In this document: one piece after another, positions 61,420 to 64,000 of the stretch
How positions within the stretch are numbered: position 1 is the first letter of the stretch
Layout: every line of letters begins with the position of its first letter
Source: Saccharospirillum alexandrii
Lineage (GTDB): Bacteria > Pseudomonadota > Gammaproteobacteria > Pseudomonadales > Natronospirillaceae
Assembly: GCF_004000275.1 (NCBI RefSeq)
Contig: NZ_RCIP01000002.1
Span: 1,055,782 to 1,119,781, forward strand
Length of the DNA: 64,000 nucleotides
Direction: 5' to 3'
Made by a program: the position numbers and the translations under genes
The notes under the pieces: generated by a model
The model's database searches: none
Seen by the model: the letters and a program-made list of their open reading frames with translations, nothing else
What the model was told of the DNA's origin: nothing

Positions 61420-62391
61420 ATGTCTACCTCTGCACACCCGTTCGACACCCTCAGCCAGGACCGCATCATCGACTGGCTGGAATCGCTCGGAACCCTGTCC
61501 GATTACCGCATTTACCCACTAAACAGTTACGAAAACCGGGTCTACCGGGTGGGTATTGAAGAGGCCAAACCGGTGGTACTGAAAGCGTACCGGCCAGGAC
61601 GCTGGAGCGAAGCGCAAATTCGCGAGGAGCTGACCTTTACCGACCAGTTGTTCGAGGCAGAAATCCCGGTGGTCCCGGCGATGAAACTGGGGGATGACAT
61701 CGTTCACCTGCGCGACGGCTTTTGGTTTGCCTGCTTCGAGATGCGCGCCGGCCATGCCTTTGAACTGGACAACCCGGACCAAATGTACCGCATTGGCCAG
61801 CACCTGGCCCGACTGCACAATGTTGGCGAGACGGCCGTATTCCAGCACAGGCCCAGCCTGTCGCTGATCGAACCCATTATTCAGGCGCAACGTTTCTTTG
61901 CCGACAGCCCTCTGCTGCCCGACGACCTGCGCGCCAACTACCTGGCCACCCTGGCCCCCATCGCCGAGCTGATTCAGCGCCGGTTCGAGCCGCTGTTCCG
62001 GCAAGCTGCCTCGATTCGCATCCATGGCGACTTTCACGCTGGCAACATCCTCAGTCGTGACGACCAGTTACTGATCGTCGACCTCGACGACACCGTCATG
62101 GGCCCCGCAGCCCAGGATATCTGGAAACTGCTGTCGGGTGACAAACAGGAGCAGGCACGGCAGATCAACGAACTGGAGGAAGGCTACGAGCAGTTCCGGC
62201 CCTTTCCGCGCAAGGAACTGTCGTTGCTCGAGCCCCTGCGCACCGTGCACATGATCCGCCACACCCTCTGGATAGCCCAGCGCTGGGACGACCCGGCTTT
62301 CCCGCGCGCCTTCTCCTGGTTCGACAGCCAGCGTTTCTGGAGCGACCACCTGCTTGCCCTGCGCGAGCAATGGGCGCTGTTGCAGGAATAG
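61420..62391 (+). CDS. srkA: stress response kinase SrkA (YihE/RdoA family)
   Basis: Protein of 323 residues of the choline-kinase-like fold. Kinase motifs are RIHGDFHAGNIL (catalytic loop with the base D and N) and LLIVDLDDTVMGPA (the metal-binding D of the DFG equivalent); VVLKAYRPGRW supplies the ATP-binding lysine. SrkA is a serine/threonine kinase that protects against stress-induced death in E. coli. The usual downstream dsbA gene is absent here. It lies 88 bases after comF. Confidence 0.93.
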   Translation: MSTSAHPFDTLSQDRIIDWLESLGTLSDYRIYPLNSYENRVYRVGIEEAKPVVLKAYRPGRWSEAQIREELTFTDQLFEAEIPVVPAMKLGDDIVHLRDGFWFACFEMRAGHAFELDNPDQMYRIGQHLARLHNVGETAVFQHRPSLSLIEPIIQAQRFFADSPLLPDDLRANYLATLAPIAELIQRRFEPLFRQAASIRIHGDFHAGNILSRDDQLLIVDLDDTVMGPAAQDIWKLLSGDKQEQARQINELEEGYEQFRPFPRKELSLLEPLRTVHMIRHTLWIAQRWDDPAFPRAFSWFDSQRFWSDHLLALREQWALLQE

Positions 62392-62694
62392 GCCACATCA
62401 GATTAGGGGTTCGCACGATTCGAGCGTCGGCTCCCGGCGGTGCCTCTGCGGGCCATAACCACTCAATTGAATTCCAGAAAATGAGAACCACTGATCGAAC
62501 CGGGCCAGGGCGACTGGACCCGACTTTAAAAGCGCCCTATAGTGCCGATTCTTGCCCGGTGGTGCTCCGACTGCATTGGGCTGTCCGGTTTGAGCGTGTG
62601 ACCAGGAAGTCAGACGAACTCCTTACCCGGCGGCTGGCTTGACCGGAGTGCCGACTGACAGGCAGGTTTTCAAGTAACGTATGGAGACGTAATA

Positions 62695-64000
62695 GTGACA
62701 CATTCTGCACCTCGATTACTCAATGGCACTGCCCGCTGGCTGCCCGCACTCACCGCCCTGGCCGTGGCCAGTGGTTGCGCGACCACCGGTTCGGACCGTT
62801 TTGTGGATGCCCCTCAACTGGTTAGCGGCGAAGGCCTGCAATCAGAACTGAATACCGCCAGCCCCGCCAACCTGAACAATGGCGCTCGCTACTCGGCACA
62901 CTGGTTTTGCGCCACCGATGCCGAACCCCGGGCTTTCTATCGCTTCCAGGCACCCTTTGCCGCCGAATTGACCCTGTTTAACGAACAAGGCTGGTTGATT
63001 GACCAGGCCAGCGTCGATCCGGCAACCAGCGAATCCGTCAACATTCTGATGGGGCCGGACGCGGGCCAGTGCTCGCTGCTGGTCGTCAACGGCGTCAGCG
63101 ATGAAGCCTATGGCCCCTACCGTTTGATCGACCAGCCCATTGCCGGACGCAGCGATACACTGAGTGCAGACCAGTCACTGGTCGGCTCGCTGGCATCAGA
63201 CAACAGCCCGACCCGCTACCCGCTGAGCATCGACTCGCCCACCCAGATCAGCTTTACCCTGAACGACGCAAGTCGCTCACTGGGCATGCTGCTGACCGGA
63301 CCGGCCGTCAACACCGAAGCCACCGCTTGCGGCGATAGCACCCTGACACTCGATGCCTATCTTGAGCCCGGTGAATACGAACTGGTTCTTCAGCCCGGCC
63401 GGCGGCCGACGTCTGAATTTGAAACCTACAGTGAATACGATTACTACGATGCCGAACTGCCCCTGTGTGCCGATGCCCTGGTCGATGAAGGCCAGTTCTA
63501 TCAGCTGGACACCGCCAGTACGACACTGCCGGACGGGATTCGCAACGGCGGCCTGCTGGACGCCGGTGAGACGCTGACTGGCCTGATGCTGTCGGCCGAA
63601 GGTAACCGTTACACCCTTGAACTGGAGCACCCGTCAGAAGTCGTCGTCAGCCTCGCTTCCGAGGATTTCGACACCATGCTGTCGATCACCGGTGACGACG
63701 TTCAGCTCGACAACGATGACTATGGCGCCGGCACCGATTCACAGCTGTCGTCCATCCTGATGCCCGGCACCTACACCGTGACCGCACTGAGCTATGACAG
63801 CTACCCCGTCGACGGTATCTACACCCTGAACACTCAGGTCACACCGTTCGAAGGCGACCTTCGCAACAGCGGCATTATCGCGCCGAACAGCAGCCTGATT
63901 GGCATGCGCGCCGACTACGACAACGACTACTCCCTGACCATCGAAGAGCCATCGGAAGTCAGCATCGCGCTGAACTCTGCCAGCTTCGATACCACGCTGG
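62695..64000 (+). CDS. large lipoprotein with PPC-like beta-sandwich repeats (partial, runs off the window)
   Basis: Open from GTG 62695 (GGAG eight bases upstream) to the window end, at least 435 residues. Signal peptide with lipobox ASGC at about 25-28. The mature part is acidic and beta-rich. Repeated segments such as GNRYTLELEHPSEVVVSLAS, FDTMLSITGDD and SSILMPGTYTVTALS resemble bacterial pre-peptidase C-terminal (PPC) domains, with at least three or four units (near residues 60-140, 155-240, 300-380 and 400 on). No catalytic domain is visible in the part seen. Likely an outer-membrane-anchored surface protein; a protease domain could follow beyond the window. Confidence 0.8.
   Translation, partial: MTHSAPRLLNGTARWLPALTALAVASGCATTGSDRFVDAPQLVSGEGLQSELNTASPANLNNGARYSAHWFCATDAEPRAFYRFQAPFAAELTLFNEQGWLIDQASVDPATSESVNILMGPDAGQCSLLVVNGVSDEAYGPYRLIDQPIAGRSDTLSADQSLVGSLASDNSPTRYPLSIDSPTQISFTLNDASRSLGMLLTGPAVNTEATACGDSTLTLDAYLEPGEYELVLQPGRRPTSEFETYSEYDYYDAELPLCADALVDEGQFYQLDTASTTLPDGIRNGGLLDAGETLTGLMLSAEGNRYTLELEHPSEVVVSLASEDFDTMLSITGDDVQLDNDDYGAGTDSQLSSILMPGTYTVTALSYDSYPVDGIYTLNTQVTPFEGDLRNSGIIAPNSSLIGMRADYDNDYSLTIEEPSEVSIALNSASFDTTL

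Overview
The window is GC-rich chromosomal DNA of a gammaproteobacterium. Markers are PA4642-family, TamA/TamB, SrkA/YihE, GbsR/MarR, YeiH with a divergent LysR, and a carA-carB-greA run like that of Pseudomonas aeruginosa. Two complete TRAP transporters and integron-type cassettes fit a marine, Oceanospirillales-like heterotroph. This placement is inferred from gene content only. No rRNA, tRNA or CRISPR array was seen.

Layout. (1) 1-2700: AT-rich accessory block with a ParA-like ATPase overlapping a HEPN protein, plus a zinc-ribbon DUF4145-type HEPN protein. (2) 3279-11629: eight-gene catabolic operon (TAT amidohydrolase, RutE-like reductase, TRAP transporter, intradiol ring-cleavage dioxygenase, CoA-transferase, citryl-CoA lyase-like enzyme) with a divergent LysR gene. 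(3) 12785-14476: membrane-bound diguanylate cyclase. (4) 14770-17111: four small AT-rich genes separated by attC-like sites, an integrase-less cassette cluster. Similar repeats (2849-3110 and 17227-17531) lie between each AT-rich block and the 3' end of a catabolic operon. (5) 17673-25357: second catabolic locus (Gfo/Idh/MocA dehydrogenase, GntR regulator, YdhF-like aldo/keto reductase, TauD-like dioxygenase, TRAP transporter) tied together by three copies of one operator-like motif. (6) 25410-35237: LysR/YeiH pair, cupin, cyanide-insensitive-type cytochrome bd oxidase, GbsR regulator and SmdAB-type ABC exporter.

(7) 35570-48835: acidic lipoprotein, tamA-tamB, PA4642-family gene, radA, dGTPase, SPFH/NfeD pair and a twin-HTH regulator. 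(8) 48840-51591: compact operon of a FabH-like ketosynthase, a haem-oxygenase-fold diiron-type protein and an unrecognised protein, the best candidate for an undescribed biosynthetic system. (9) 51727-56786: carA, carB, greA, with terminator-like hairpins upstream of carA and between carB and greA. (10) 57200-64000: acyltransferase-like membrane protein, XRE regulator, SprA-type metalloprotease with a flagellar-rod-like small protein, comF, srkA, and a large lipoprotein that runs off the window.

Four long hairpin elements (30.6, 31.6, 45.8 and 46.2 kb) share core motifs but have copy-specific, self-complementary stems, so they appear to be one repeat family. Start codons were chosen from Shine-Dalgarno spacing and family alignment; where they shorten the longest open frame this is stated.
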